A DNA stretch of 64,000 nt from Streptomyces griseochromogenes (lineage in GTDB: Bacteria; Actinomycetota; Actinomycetes; Streptomycetales; Streptomycetaceae): the NCBI RefSeq assembly GCF_001542625.1, contig NZ_CP016279.1, positions 6,200,001-6,264,000 of the forward strand. Direction: 5' to 3'. This document shows positions 8,442 through 16,306 of this stretch, one piece after another (position 1 is the first letter of the stretch; each line of letters opens with the position of its first letter). The translations under genes and the position numbers were made by a program. The notes beneath the pieces are model-generated. The model saw only the letters and a list, made by a program, of their open reading frames with translations. It was not told where the DNA came from and did not search any database.

Positions 8442-8605
8442 CCCCGCATGCCGGGCCGGTGCGGACGCGCGGGGGCGGGGCACCCGTGCCAGGCTCGAAG
8501 CGGAGCACCGAGTGTGCGGCACCCGGCGGAAGGCGGGCACACGGTGGCGCACGGCATGACCCGGGACGACGGCGCGAACGCGGGCGGGGACGCCGACGCG
8601 GGCAC

Positions 8606-8790
8606 CAGCTGTACGGCCCCCAGCCGGACGTGGTCCGTGCCGCGGGCTATCCGGACGCCCCGCCGCGGATGGGTTTCTTCACCGACACCTCCGTGTGCAT
8701 CGCTGCAAGGCGTGCGAGGTGGCCTGCAAGGAGTGGAACGCCGTTCCGGAGGACGAGCTGGAGCTGACCGGCATGTCCTACGACAACACG
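8606..8790 (+). pseudogene. Formate dehydrogenase Fe-S subunit remnant
   Basis: QLYGPQPDVVRAAGYPD, then MGFFTDTSVCI, then in the next frame CKACEVACKEWNAVPEDE and LTGMSYDNT match the N-terminus of the 4Fe-4S dicluster subunit of actinobacterial formate dehydrogenases. The cluster motif reads C-I-(G)-C-K-A-C-E-V-A-C only if one base is restored at about 8702, where ATCGCTGC stands for ATCGGCTGC. The start codon is lost and the gene is cut off at about 8791, where it abuts a SelB fragment on the other strand. Only about 60 of roughly 300 residues survive. Confidence 0.75.
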
Positions 8791-9062
8791 CGGAGGCCCT
8801 GGTCTGCGGCGACCACGAACAGCACGGCGGGCACGGGCCCGACACCGGCCAGCATGGTGGCGACGAACCGCTCGTGCCCGGGTACGTCCACGAAGGCGAG
8901 GTGTTCGCCGTCGGCGCCGAGCCTCGTCCATACGAAGCCGAGATCGAGGGTGAGACCCCGGCGGCGCTCCTCCTCGTGGCGGTCGGGCTCCATGCCGGTG
9001 AGCGCTCTTACGAGGGCGGACTTGCCGTGGTCGACGTGGCCGGCGGTGGCGAGGACCCGCAT
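8778..9062 (-). pseudogene. selB: selB 5' fragment (selenocysteine elongation factor)
   Basis: The first 90 residues of SelB are readable. They begin MRVLATAGHVDHGKSALVRA (P-loop GHVDHGKS), continue with RGLTLDLGF (switch I Thr) and DVPGHERFV (G3), and end at VVAADQG, after which the frame stops. The NKxD motif and the remaining roughly 500 residues are missing. The start lies 5 nt after the selA fragment, which keeps the normal selA-selB order. The truncation point coincides with the truncation of the FDH fragment, which points to one deletion or rearrangement junction at about 8791. Confidence 0.8.
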
Positions 9063-9067
9063 CCCGC

Positions 9068-9466
9068 CTACCGCCCGGCGCCGGGCCGTACCGCCCGTAC
9101 TGCCTCGGCCGGCCGCGGATCGTCCACCGGCGCGACGGCTCTCAGGTCGAGCAGGCAGCGTCCCGCCTCCAGGCGGCCGACCACGGGGATCCGTCCGGTG
9201 CGCAGGGCCTCGGCGTACGGCTCGGGCAGGGACAGCGCGGCGCTGGGCAGCGTGACGCCGGGCGCGCCTCCCCCGCCGACCGTGGCGGCGCTGCGGACAG
9301 CCTGTGCGTCGACTCCGTCGGCCACGAGAGCGGTGGCGAGCCGCTCGGCCCGGTCCCTGAGCCCGGCCGCGTCGGCGGTGAGGGCGGTGGCGGCCCGGCC
9401 GGCCGTCCGACACGCCGTGACCGTGGTGGGACGCCACGCCCGCGCCGGTGCGGTGACCACGTGGTC
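9068..9466 (-). pseudogene. selA: selA 3' fragment (selenocysteine synthase)
   Basis: The C-terminal part of SelA (L-seryl-tRNA(Sec) selenium transferase) is readable, including VRSAATVGGGGAPGVTLPSA, LRTGRIPVVGRLEAGRCLLD and LRAVAPVDDPR, ending at 9068. The PLP-binding N-terminal two thirds are absent and the sequence loses homology at about 9400-9460. With selB and the FDH fragment it is what is left of a selenoprotein locus. No tRNA-Sec or selD is visible. Confidence 0.75.
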
Positions 9467-9481
9467 ACCGGCCCGGCCGCC

Positions 9482-10543
9482 TCACGGGGCGCCGCTCTGC
9501 CGCGGCCGGTGGCCGGTGTCGGTCGGCGGCCCCTCGTCGGTGCCGGTCCGCGGTCGGTCGTCGCTGCCGGTGCGCGGCCGGGGCGGCGGGGCCTCGCCCG
9601 CGGTGAGGTGCTCCAGCACCTCGACCAGTTCCTGACAGGCCTGCTCCACCGAGCGTCTGGTGTTGCGCTGCTCGGTGATCAGGGCGGACAGCAGCAGCGC
9701 GGTCAGGGCCATCGCGCCGTTGAAGGCCTGGAGCTTCGCCATGACCTCGACCCGGGTCAGGCCCGAGAAGGCGCCGACGCGGTCCGTCGCGGCGACAGTC
9801 GCCAGCACGGACGTCAGCAGGGCGCAGAGCATGCCGCCCGCGAGCTGGAAGCGCAGGGCGGCCCAGATGATGAGGGGATAGACGAGGAAGAGCAGGCTGA
9901 CGGAGCTGTAGGCGGCCAGCGGTACGACGCAGCAGGCGGCGAGGGCCAGTACGGTGGCCTCCTTCCAGCGTGTCATGGGCGGCGGCCGCCGGGTCCTGTA
10001 CAGCAACAGCAGGAGCGGGGTGACGATCAGGACGCCCATCGCATCGCCGACCCACCAGGCCAGCCAGACGACCCAGAAACTGCGTGCGGGCAGCTTGTCG
10101 GTGAGCACGAGGAGGCTGACGCCGATGGTCGCGCTGATCACCATGGCGGACAGTGCGCCCAGGAACACCAGGACGAGGCCGTCGCGCAATCGGCCGAGGT
10201 CGGTGCGGAAGCCGGTCCGGCGCAGCAGCAGCGCCGCGCACAGGGGCGCGGCGGTGTTGCCGAACACGAATCCGAGCATGTCGGGGCTGGGGCTGGTGAG
10301 GTACAGGACGGTGAAGAACGCCCCGATCGCCACACCCGGCCAGCAGCCCAGCCCGAAGACCAGCAGGGCGGCCACGGCGATGCCGGTCGGCGGCCAGATG
10401 GGGGTGAACACGGAGCCCTCGACGACGAGCCGGCGCAGGAGTCCGAGCCGCGCCCCGCCGTAATAGCAGGCGGCGACGGCCAGCACCCGGACGGCGTAGC
10501 CGCCCCGCCGGTTCAGATACTGGTAGGCCACCACAGCAGCCAT
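9482..10543 (-). CDS. MASE1-domain integral membrane protein
   Basis: A 353-residue protein with eight or so hydrophobic helices forming a MASE1 sensory domain. Family signatures are IWPPTGIAVAALLVFG near residue 45, PGVAIGAFF, FGNTAAPLCAALLL and WWVGDAMGVLIVTPLLLLL. After the last helix comes a short coiled region (EQRNTRRSVEQACQELVEVLEHL) and a Pro/Arg/Gly-rich tail. No kinase or cyclase output domain follows, so it is a stand-alone sensor module. The SpoIIE phosphatase gene lies 50 bp upstream in the same direction and may be its functional partner. Confidence 0.85.
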   Translation of the reverse strand: MAAVVAYQYLNRRGGYAVRVLAVAACYYGGARLGLLRRLVVEGSVFTPIWPPTGIAVAALLVFGLGCWPGVAIGAFFTVLYLTSPSPDMLGFVFGNTAAPLCAALLLRRTGFRTDLGRLRDGLVLVFLGALSAMVISATIGVSLLVLTDKLPARSFWVVWLAWWVGDAMGVLIVTPLLLLLYRTRRPPPMTRWKEATVLALAACCVVPLAAYSSVSLLFLVYPLIIWAALRFQLAGGMLCALLTSVLATVAATDRVGAFSGLTRVEVMAKLQAFNGAMALTALLLSALITEQRNTRRSVEQACQELVEVLEHLTAGEAPPPRPRTGSDDRPRTGTDEGPPTDTGHRPRQSGAP

Positions 10544-10593
10544 CTCACACCGACGGCCCGCCGTATGCGAGGCGAGAGGCGCCCGTTCCGGCT

Positions 10594-11424
10594 CTATGGC
10601 TGAACCGCGGGCCCGTCGAGACCGACGACGAGGACGGCGGCGTCGTCCTCGTGTCCCACGCTCTCGGCGCCCTTGATCACGGCCGTGGCCAGCGCGTGCG
10701 CCTCCAGGCCTGCGACGGCCGCGATGCCCGCGAGCCGCACCACCTGGTCGAGACCGTCCTCGATGCTCAGCGACGGGCCCTCCACCACGCCGTCGGTGAG
10801 CAGGACGAACACTCCGCCCGTGGTGAGCCGGTGCCGGGTCACGGGGTATTCCGACCCGCGCTGGATGCCGAGCGGAGGTCCTCCCTCGTCGTCCACCACA
10901 CCGGACTTTCCCTCGGCCGTGGCCCAGATGAAGGGGATGTGACCGGCCCGGGCGCTCTCCAGCACGCCCGTGGCCGGGTCGAGCCGCATGAAGGTGCAGG
11001 TGGCGAACAGCTCGCTGCCGAGGGAGAGCAGCAGCTCGTTGGTCCGGGCGAGCAGTTCCCCGGGCTCGCTGGTGACGGAGGCGAGTGCCCGCATCCCGGC
11101 CCGGACCTGGCCCATGAAGGCGGCCGCCTCGATGTTGTGGCCCTGCACGTCGCCGATGGACAGCCCGATACGGCCGTCGGGCATGGTGAAGGCGTCGTAC
11201 CAGTCGCCGCCGACGTTGAGGCCGTAACACGCGGGCGCGTACCGCACCGCGAGGTGCAGGCCGGGGGCGGCGGGCAGGTCCGGGGGCAGCATGCCGCGCT
11301 GCAGGGCGATGGCCAGCTCGACCTGGGTGCGCTGCAGCTCCGCGCGCTCGCGTGCCTGGGCGGTGAGCGACCCGAGTCTGGCCAGCAGCTCGTCGCCGTC
11401 GTCCGTGGAGCGCTTGCTCGGCAT
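10594..11424 (-). CDS. SpoIIE/PP2C-type serine phosphatase
   Basis: A 276-residue cytosolic phosphatase. After an N-terminal coiled coil (about 10-50, LQRTQVELAIALQRGMLP) comes a complete SpoIIE domain. Metal-binding motifs are intact: NVGGDWYDAF, LSIGDVQGHNIEAAAFMGQ, LTDGVVEG and HEDDAAVLVV. Such enzymes dephosphorylate anti-sigma-factor antagonists (STAS proteins). No sensor domain is attached; the MASE1 membrane protein encoded just downstream could supply input. The ATG at 11424 gives a normal N-terminus. Confidence 0.9.
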   Translation of the reverse strand: MPSKRSTDDGDELLARLGSLTAQARERAELQRTQVELAIALQRGMLPPDLPAAPGLHLAVRYAPACYGLNVGGDWYDAFTMPDGRIGLSIGDVQGHNIEAAAFMGQVRAGMRALASVTSEPGELLARTNELLLSLGSELFATCTFMRLDPATGVLESARAGHIPFIWATAEGKSGVVDDEGGPPLGIQRGSEYPVTRHRLTTGGVFVLLTDGVVEGPSLSIEDGLDQVVRLAGIAAVAGLEAHALATAVIKGAESVGHEDDAAVLVVGLDGPAVQP

Positions 11425-11527
11425 CGATCACTTCCGGCTGGGCGGTGGCCCTTCTGGGCAAACGCCTAGATTTTACCTTTATCGGATGATCCTGCCTCAA
11501 GGGGGAAGGTCTGCGGTGACAGGCTGC

Positions 11528-11848
11528 TCAGTCGGCTTCCGAATCGATGCCGGTGATCACGGCGGGTCCCAGCGCCGCCGCCCCCTCGTCCAGTCCCGCG
11601 CCGCGCAGGGCGGAGTCAGCGAGCCGGCCCGCCTCCTCCACGGCGTGCGGGCCGGTGTCCGCATGGACGGTCAGACGCAGGGTGAACGTGTTGTCCTCGT
11701 TGACGTTGAGTACGTCCAGATCTTCGGCGTACCCCATCCGCGTGGTGTGCGGATCGGCCGGCCCGAGCGCCCGGCTCAGCCGCGCCCGGGCGCCGTCCCC
11801 GACCCCCGTGGCGAAGGTGCCGGGCACGGTGATGACGTAGGTCGTCAT
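11528..11848 (-). CDS. Hypothetical 106-residue protein
   Basis: A small soluble protein beginning MTTYVITVPGTFATGVGDGA with an alternating hydrophobic pattern (TFTLRLTVHAD, GPAVITGIDSEAD) suggestive of a small alpha/beta fold. Coding bias is good and the start is the first ATG in the frame with family-like sequence. I do not recognise a characterised family. It lies 100 bp upstream of the SpoIIE phosphatase gene in the same direction, so it could be part of that transcription unit. Confidence 0.6.
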   Translation of the reverse strand: MTTYVITVPGTFATGVGDGARARLSRALGPADPHTTRMGYAEDLDVLNVNEDNTFTLRLTVHADTGPHAVEEAGRLADSALRGAGLDEGAAALGPAVITGIDSEAD

Positions 11849-12189
11849 GGCGATCCCTTCCTCGGACCCTCCTTCGACTACCCCGATTCGCGCCCTTCGC
11901 ACAGCGGCGCGCGGGACGAGAAGGCCCTCGGCGGAGCCGGCCACCGGGCGTCCGGTCACACGGTCGGACCCGGCCGCCGCGTTCGGCCGCACGGCGACGA
12001 CGATCTCCGGGCTGCCGCGGCGGTGCGCCGATACCGATACCTCACGCCGGCCTCGCTGCGCCGACCCGCCGGGGCGGCCGACGGCACACCTGGCGCGCGC
12101 CGCCCACCGGGCCCGCGAGGCCGAGCGGCGGCCGCGCGCCCCGGACGCGCCGACCCCTGCGGACCAGGACCCGTTCGGCACCCCGGCCC

Positions 12190-12560
12190 ACCGGCCGGCC
12201 GACCACATCACGGCCGAGGTGGACCTCGACCGGGCCGGCGGCACCCGCATATCCGCCCTCCGGCCGGAGCACACCGCCCTCCGTCTCGTCAGGGCCGACC
12301 ACGGCTGCGCCGTACCGGCCCTGCTCGACCGGCAGGGCGCCTGCGACCAGGGCATGTCGGGGCGTCGGCACCAGGCGGTACTGCGCCACTTCCACGAGCG
12401 GTACGGCGTCGAGCCGGCCACTCTGGTGAGGCAGGTGCTGGACCTGCCGGTCACCAGGATGCCCACTGTTCCGACATCGTCGACCCGGGAGTCGGCAGCC
12501 CGGAGGAACTGGCCGCGCCCCAGTCGCTCGCCGGCACCTGGTGCTTCCGGCGGGACCGAG
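12190..12560 (+). pseudogene. DUF4253-like remnant
   Basis: One frame reads RRHQAVLRHFHERYGVEPAT and VLDLPVTR. A second frame starting at about 12462 reads HCSDIVDPGVGSPEELA and then TWCFRRD. Together they resemble the C-terminal half of DUF4253 proteins (R-x-W-x-x-R-Y/F-G-A ... C-x-D-I-V-D-Q-G-V-G ... W-W-F-F-W-W-D). About 20-25 residues between the two parts are missing. The N-terminal domain cannot be followed and no start codon is clear. DUF4253 function is unknown. The assignment is from memory of family motifs. Confidence 0.45.
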
Positions 12561-12578
12561 GACGCCGCCGGCCTGCCC

Positions 12579-13271
12579 TCAGATCCAGCCGTCCAGAGCG
12601 CCCATGAATCCCTGGAAGTCGTCCCGGTACAGGGAGTGCCCGGCTCCGGGGACCGTGCGGGCCGTGAAGCCCCGCCGGGTCAGCTCCCCTTCCAGTTCCG
12701 GGGAGACGAGGTCACTCGGGTCGGCCAGCAGGACGAGTGAGGGCGCCACCGGGCGCCGAGGGGTCCGGCCGACGGCGTAGGCCTCGGGCAGGGCGTGGGC
12801 CGTCGCGGGGTCCCAGTCGGCGAGCGTGGACAGCTCGATCTCCACGTCGGCCGCGTCCCAGCGCGGGTTGAAGTGTTCGATCACGGCGCGGTTGACGTGC
12901 TTGGCCTCCGCGAAGGAGCGGGCCACCAGGTCGAGGTCCCGCCTGAGCTCCCAGGCCGGGTCGCAGTAGACGACCCGTTCCGGTGCCAGCCGCTCGGCGG
13001 CGAGGGCCAGCGCCATGGCGCCCAGCGAGTGCCCGATCGCCAGCTGCGGGCCGTGCGGGAGGGTTTCCACGAGGTCGTCCGCCCAGATCTCGGCGCCGTA
13101 CTCACCCCGGCCGCTCGCTCCGTGTCCGCGCAGGTCCACCGCGATCACCCGGTAACCCTTGTCCGCCAGGGCCGGCGCGACCCGGTGCCAGGTCCTGTGG
13201 TCGGACATGATCCCGTGGACCAGGACGGCGACCCGGTCTCCGGTCCCCCACTCGCGGGTGTGCAGCTTCAT
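12579..13271 (-). CDS. Alpha/beta hydrolase
   Basis: A 230-residue alpha/beta-hydrolase fold protein. HGIMSDHRTWH forms the oxyanion-hole region, Ser82 in IGHSLGAMAL is the nucleophile, and a late Asp (DPSDLVS) and His (GAGHSLYRDD) complete the triad. VDLRGHGASGRGE is a typical strand-4 loop. The ATG at 13271 is preferred over the GTG two codons upstream because AGAGG then has 7-nt spacing. It is transcribed alone, between a DUF4253 remnant and the mannosyltransferase gene. The substrate is unknown; esterase or lactonase activity is most likely. Confidence 0.88.
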   Translation of the reverse strand: MKLHTREWGTGDRVAVLVHGIMSDHRTWHRVAPALADKGYRVIAVDLRGHGASGRGEYGAEIWADDLVETLPHGPQLAIGHSLGAMALALAAERLAPERVVYCDPAWELRRDLDLVARSFAEAKHVNRAVIEHFNPRWDAADVEIELSTLADWDPATAHALPEAYAVGRTPRRPVAPSLVLLADPSDLVSPELEGELTRRGFTARTVPGAGHSLYRDDFQGFMGALDGWI

Positions 13272-13341
13272 CGACACGCCTCTCTCGTCCGGACTCCGCT
13301 CGATCTTTTCATTGAACCGATACCGGATCCACCGTGACGGC

Positions 13342-14550
13342 TCACAGCGGGGAGTGGGCCACCACTGTCACATACGCCCCGTACAACACGGACACAACGG
13401 CAAGGGACCCGCCGATGAGCAGCACCTGGGCCGGCCGGACCCGCCAGGTGCGGGCGAAGGCTCGCGCCGGCGGGATCAGCAGGGGGAAGACGGGCAGCAG
13501 GAAGCGCGGCTTGGACGAGAAAGAGCCGGAGCCCCCGACCACGAGCAGGATCAGCACCCCCGCGAAGACCACCAGGACCAACGGGGCGCTGTCCAGACAG
13601 AGCAGCCCGAACAGCACGACGCCGAGCACGACCACCATCAGGGCCGCCGGGTAGACGGCGCTGCCACCGTGCAGGAACAGCACCTTGAGGAAACGCAGGG
13701 CGCCGGCGCCGAAGTCGAAGCGCGAGTCCCAGGCGCTCTGGATCTTGAAGTAGCCGCCCAGCGGGTCGCCGGTCCGCTGCCCCACCCAGAGCACATAGCC
13801 GAGCCAGCCCAGCGGGGCGAGGAGGGCACCGGCCCACAGTCCCGCCGGCACCCGGCCACGGCACCGGAGCACCTCGTGCACGGCGGCGGCGCCGACGGCC
13901 ACCGCCACCGCGAACCCGGTCGGCCGGGACAGGCCCGCCAGCGCGGCCAGCGAACCGGCCCACAGCCAGCGGCCCTTGAGCACGCAGTACAGGGACCAGA
14001 CGGCGAGTGCGGCGAAGAGCGACTCGGTGTAGGCGATGGTCAGTTCGACGGCGTGCGGCAGAACGGCCCACAGGCCGACCAGGGCGGTGGCGACGGCACG
14101 CCCGTAGAGGTGGTGGCCGAGGACGTAGAGGCCGTAGGCGGCCACGCCCGCGGCGGCCCAGGCGATCAGTATCCCGGCCTGGCCGGGGGTGAACGGGAGG
14201 ACCGTGATCAGGGCCCGGATGAGTCCGGGATAGAGCGGGAAGAACGCCCAGTCGGCCTGCACCCCGCCGGTCTGGGTGATCCAGATGAGGTGTCCGTAGC
14301 CGTGGCCGGCGATGTGCAGGTACCAGCGGGAGTCCCAGGAGTGGGCCAGGCTGCGCACCAGCGGGTGTCCGGTGAGGTGATTGGTGACGATCACCGCGAC
14401 CACTCCGGCGAGCCGGACGACCGCGAACAGCGCGAGGGCCGGCAGGGCACCCTGCGGACCCCGGGGCCGGACGGCCGGGGGGAGCGCGGGACGGCGGAGG
14501 AGACCGGACGGCGCGGCCGGCTCGGGACGAGGTACAGAAGACGTGCTCAC
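13342..14550 (-). CDS. PIG-V-like membrane mannosyltransferase
   Basis: A 402-residue polytopic membrane protein resembling actinobacterial relatives of GPI mannosyltransferase 2 (PIG-V, GT-C fold). WDSRWYLHIAGHGYG at about 70-84 holds the acidic residue after helix 1 expected of a lipid-sugar-dependent GT-C enzyme. DWAFFPLYPGLIR, IAYTESLFAALAVWSLY and LSRPTGFAVA are PIG-V family stretches. It probably transfers a sugar from polyprenyl-phosphate outside the membrane. The GTG start follows AAGG at 8 nt. It is divergent from the gap gene; the acceptor is unknown. Confidence 0.8.
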   Translation of the reverse strand: MSTSSVPRPEPAAPSGLLRRPALPPAVRPRGPQGALPALALFAVVRLAGVVAVIVTNHLTGHPLVRSLAHSWDSRWYLHIAGHGYGHLIWITQTGGVQADWAFFPLYPGLIRALITVLPFTPGQAGILIAWAAAGVAAYGLYVLGHHLYGRAVATALVGLWAVLPHAVELTIAYTESLFAALAVWSLYCVLKGRWLWAGSLAALAGLSRPTGFAVAVAVGAAAVHEVLRCRGRVPAGLWAGALLAPLGWLGYVLWVGQRTGDPLGGYFKIQSAWDSRFDFGAGALRFLKVLFLHGGSAVYPAALMVVVLGVVLFGLLCLDSAPLVLVVFAGVLILLVVGGSGSFSSKPRFLLPVFPLLIPPARAFARTWRVRPAQVLLIGGSLAVVSVLYGAYVTVVAHSPL

Positions 14551-14613
14551 CCTACGACCTTGGTCACGCCCGTGGGGGCACGCAATCCGCAACCCGGCTT
14601 TCTTACGATCTTC

Positions 14614-14659
14614 CACCCTGATTCAGGAATCGCGGCAACCTACGCCTGAATTCAGGGTG
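14614..14659. repeat. Long interrupted inverted repeat upstream of gap
   Basis: CACCCTGATTCAGG (14614-14627) and CCTGAATTCAGGGTG (14645-14659) are complementary apart from one extra base, separated by 17 bp. They lie in the divergent spacer about 130 bp before gap and 65 bp before the mannosyltransferase gene. The right arm contains GAATTC-centred symmetry of its own (CCTGAATTCAGG). A regulator site or an upstream terminator are both possible. Confidence 0.55.
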
Positions 14660-14788
14660 AATCAGCTCCGAATCAACGCCTAAATCGGGGCAAATTACCC
14701 CTCCGCCCACCCCTGCTCCAGAGACCCGAAATGGCCACCGTAAGGTGTGGTTAGCATATGAGCGCTGCCTAGCTCGAAAGATAGATCT

Positions 14789-16234
14789 GTGACTGTCAAC
14801 GACGACTCGTTCACCAACTGGAAGACCCGCGAGGAGATCGCGGAGTCGATGATCCCGATCATCGGGAAGCTGCACCGTGAGCGGGACGTGACCGTCCTGC
14901 TGCACAGCCGCTCCTTGGTGAACAAGTCGGTGGTCAGCATCCTGAAGACGCACCGCTTCGCCCGGCAGATCGCCGGCGAGGAGCTCTCGGTCACCGAGAC
15001 GATGCCGTTCCTCCAGGCCCTCACCACCCTCGACCTCGGGCCCTCCCAGATCGACCTGGGCATGCTCGCCGCCACCTACAAGGCCGACGACCGCGGCCTG
15101 AGCGTCGCCGGGTTCACCGCCGAGGCCGTCGCCGGCGCCACGGGCGCCAACAAGATAGAGCGCCGCGAGCCGCGCGACGTCGTCCTCTACGGCTTCGGCC
15201 GCATCGGCCGCCTCGTCGCCCGCCTGCTGATCGAGAAGGCCGGCTCCGGCAACGGCCTGCGCCTGCGCGCCATCGTCGTGCGCGGTGGCGGCGATCAGGA
15301 CATCGTGAAGCGTGCCTCGCTGCTGCGCCGCGACTCCATCCACGGCCAGTTCCACGGCACCATCACCGTGGACGAGGACAGCAGCACGATCGTCGCCAAC
15401 GGCAACGCCATCAAGGTGATCTACGCCGACGACCCGACGGCCGTCGACTACACCGAGTACGGCATCCGGGACGCCATCCTCATCGACAACACCGGCAAGT
15501 GGCGCGACCTCGAGGGCCTGTCCAAGCACCTGCGCCCGGGCATCGAGAAGGTCGTCCTGACCGCGCCGGGCAAGGGCGACGTCCCGAACATCGTGCACGG
15601 CGTCAACCACGACACGATCAAGCCGGACGAGCAGATCCTGTCCTGCGCCTCCTGCACCACCAACGCGATCGTCCCGCCGCTGAAGGCCATGGACGACGAG
15701 TACGGCGTGCTGCGCGGCCACGTGGAGACGGTCCACTCGTTCACCAACGACCAGAACCTCCTGGACAACTACCACAAGTCCGAGCGCCGCGGCCGCTCGG
15801 CGCCGCTCAACATGGTGATCACCGAGACCGGTGCCGCCTCCGCCGTCGCCAAGGCCCTGCCCGACCTCAAGGCGCGGATCACCGGCAGCTCGATCCGTGT
15901 CCCGGTGCCGGACGTGTCGATCGCGATCCTCAACCTCCAGCTGGCCCGCGAGACCACCCGCGAGGACGTCCACGACTACCTGCGGGACGTGTCGCTGACC
16001 TCGCCGCTCAAGCGCCAGATCGACTTCACCACGGCGCCCGACGCGGTCTCCAGCGACTTCATCGGCTCGCGCCACGCCTCGATCGTGGACGCCGGCGCCC
16101 TCAAGGTCGAGGGGGACAACGCGATCCTCTACCTCTGGTACGACAACGAGTTCGGCTACTCCTGCCAGGTCGTCCGGGTCGTCCAGCACGTCTCGGGCGT
16201 GGAGTACCCGACGTACCCGTCGACCGCTGTCTGA
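14789..16234 (+). CDS. gap: Glyceraldehyde-3-phosphate dehydrogenase, long form
   Basis: A 481-residue GAPDH with about 125 extra N-terminal residues (MTVNDDSFTNWKTREEIAES onward) compared with the usual 335. The Rossmann motif is YGFGRIGR (134-141), the catalytic cysteine is Cys289 in SCASCTTNA, and WYDNEFGYSC is at the C-terminus. The usual P-loop-following Asp that favours NAD is replaced by a VVRGGGDQD stretch, so NADP or dual cofactor use is likely. This long class resembles C. glutamicum GapB, which serves gluconeogenesis. It is monocistronic, with a rho-independent-type hairpin at 16256. Confidence 0.93.
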   Translation: MTVNDDSFTNWKTREEIAESMIPIIGKLHRERDVTVLLHSRSLVNKSVVSILKTHRFARQIAGEELSVTETMPFLQALTTLDLGPSQIDLGMLAATYKADDRGLSVAGFTAEAVAGATGANKIERREPRDVVLYGFGRIGRLVARLLIEKAGSGNGLRLRAIVVRGGGDQDIVKRASLLRRDSIHGQFHGTITVDEDSSTIVANGNAIKVIYADDPTAVDYTEYGIRDAILIDNTGKWRDLEGLSKHLRPGIEKVVLTAPGKGDVPNIVHGVNHDTIKPDEQILSCASCTTNAIVPPLKAMDDEYGVLRGHVETVHSFTNDQNLLDNYHKSERRGRSAPLNMVITETGAASAVAKALPDLKARITGSSIRVPVPDVSIAILNLQLARETTREDVHDYLRDVSLTSPLKRQIDFTTAPDAVSSDFIGSRHASIVDAGALKVEGDNAILYLWYDNEFGYSCQVVRVVQHVSGVEYPTYPSTAV

Positions 16235-16255
16235 CGGGTGTCCGCGCACGCGTGC

Positions 16256-16285
16256 GGCCGCCGACCGGGGTTCCGGTCGGCGGCC
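16256..16285. terminator. Bidirectional hairpin terminator between gap and collagenase gene
   Basis: GGCCGCCGACCGG and CCGGTCGGCGGCC form a perfect 13-bp stem with a GGTT loop, followed by GTTTC. It lies between the convergent ends of gap and the collagenase gene. Confidence 0.85.
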
Positions 16286-16306
16286 GTTTCGCTCGGGCGC
16301 GGGCGG

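Noticed and set aside
8450..8605. Possible tRNA-Sec near the FDH/SelB remnants
   Set aside because: No stretch can be folded by eye into the long acceptor and variable arms of tRNA-Sec with a TCA anticodon.
7169..8767. A 532-codon plus-strand frame across the MFS and MarR genes
   Set aside because: Shadow of the minus-strand operon; only its last 54 codons (FDH fragment) are meaningful and are reported separately.
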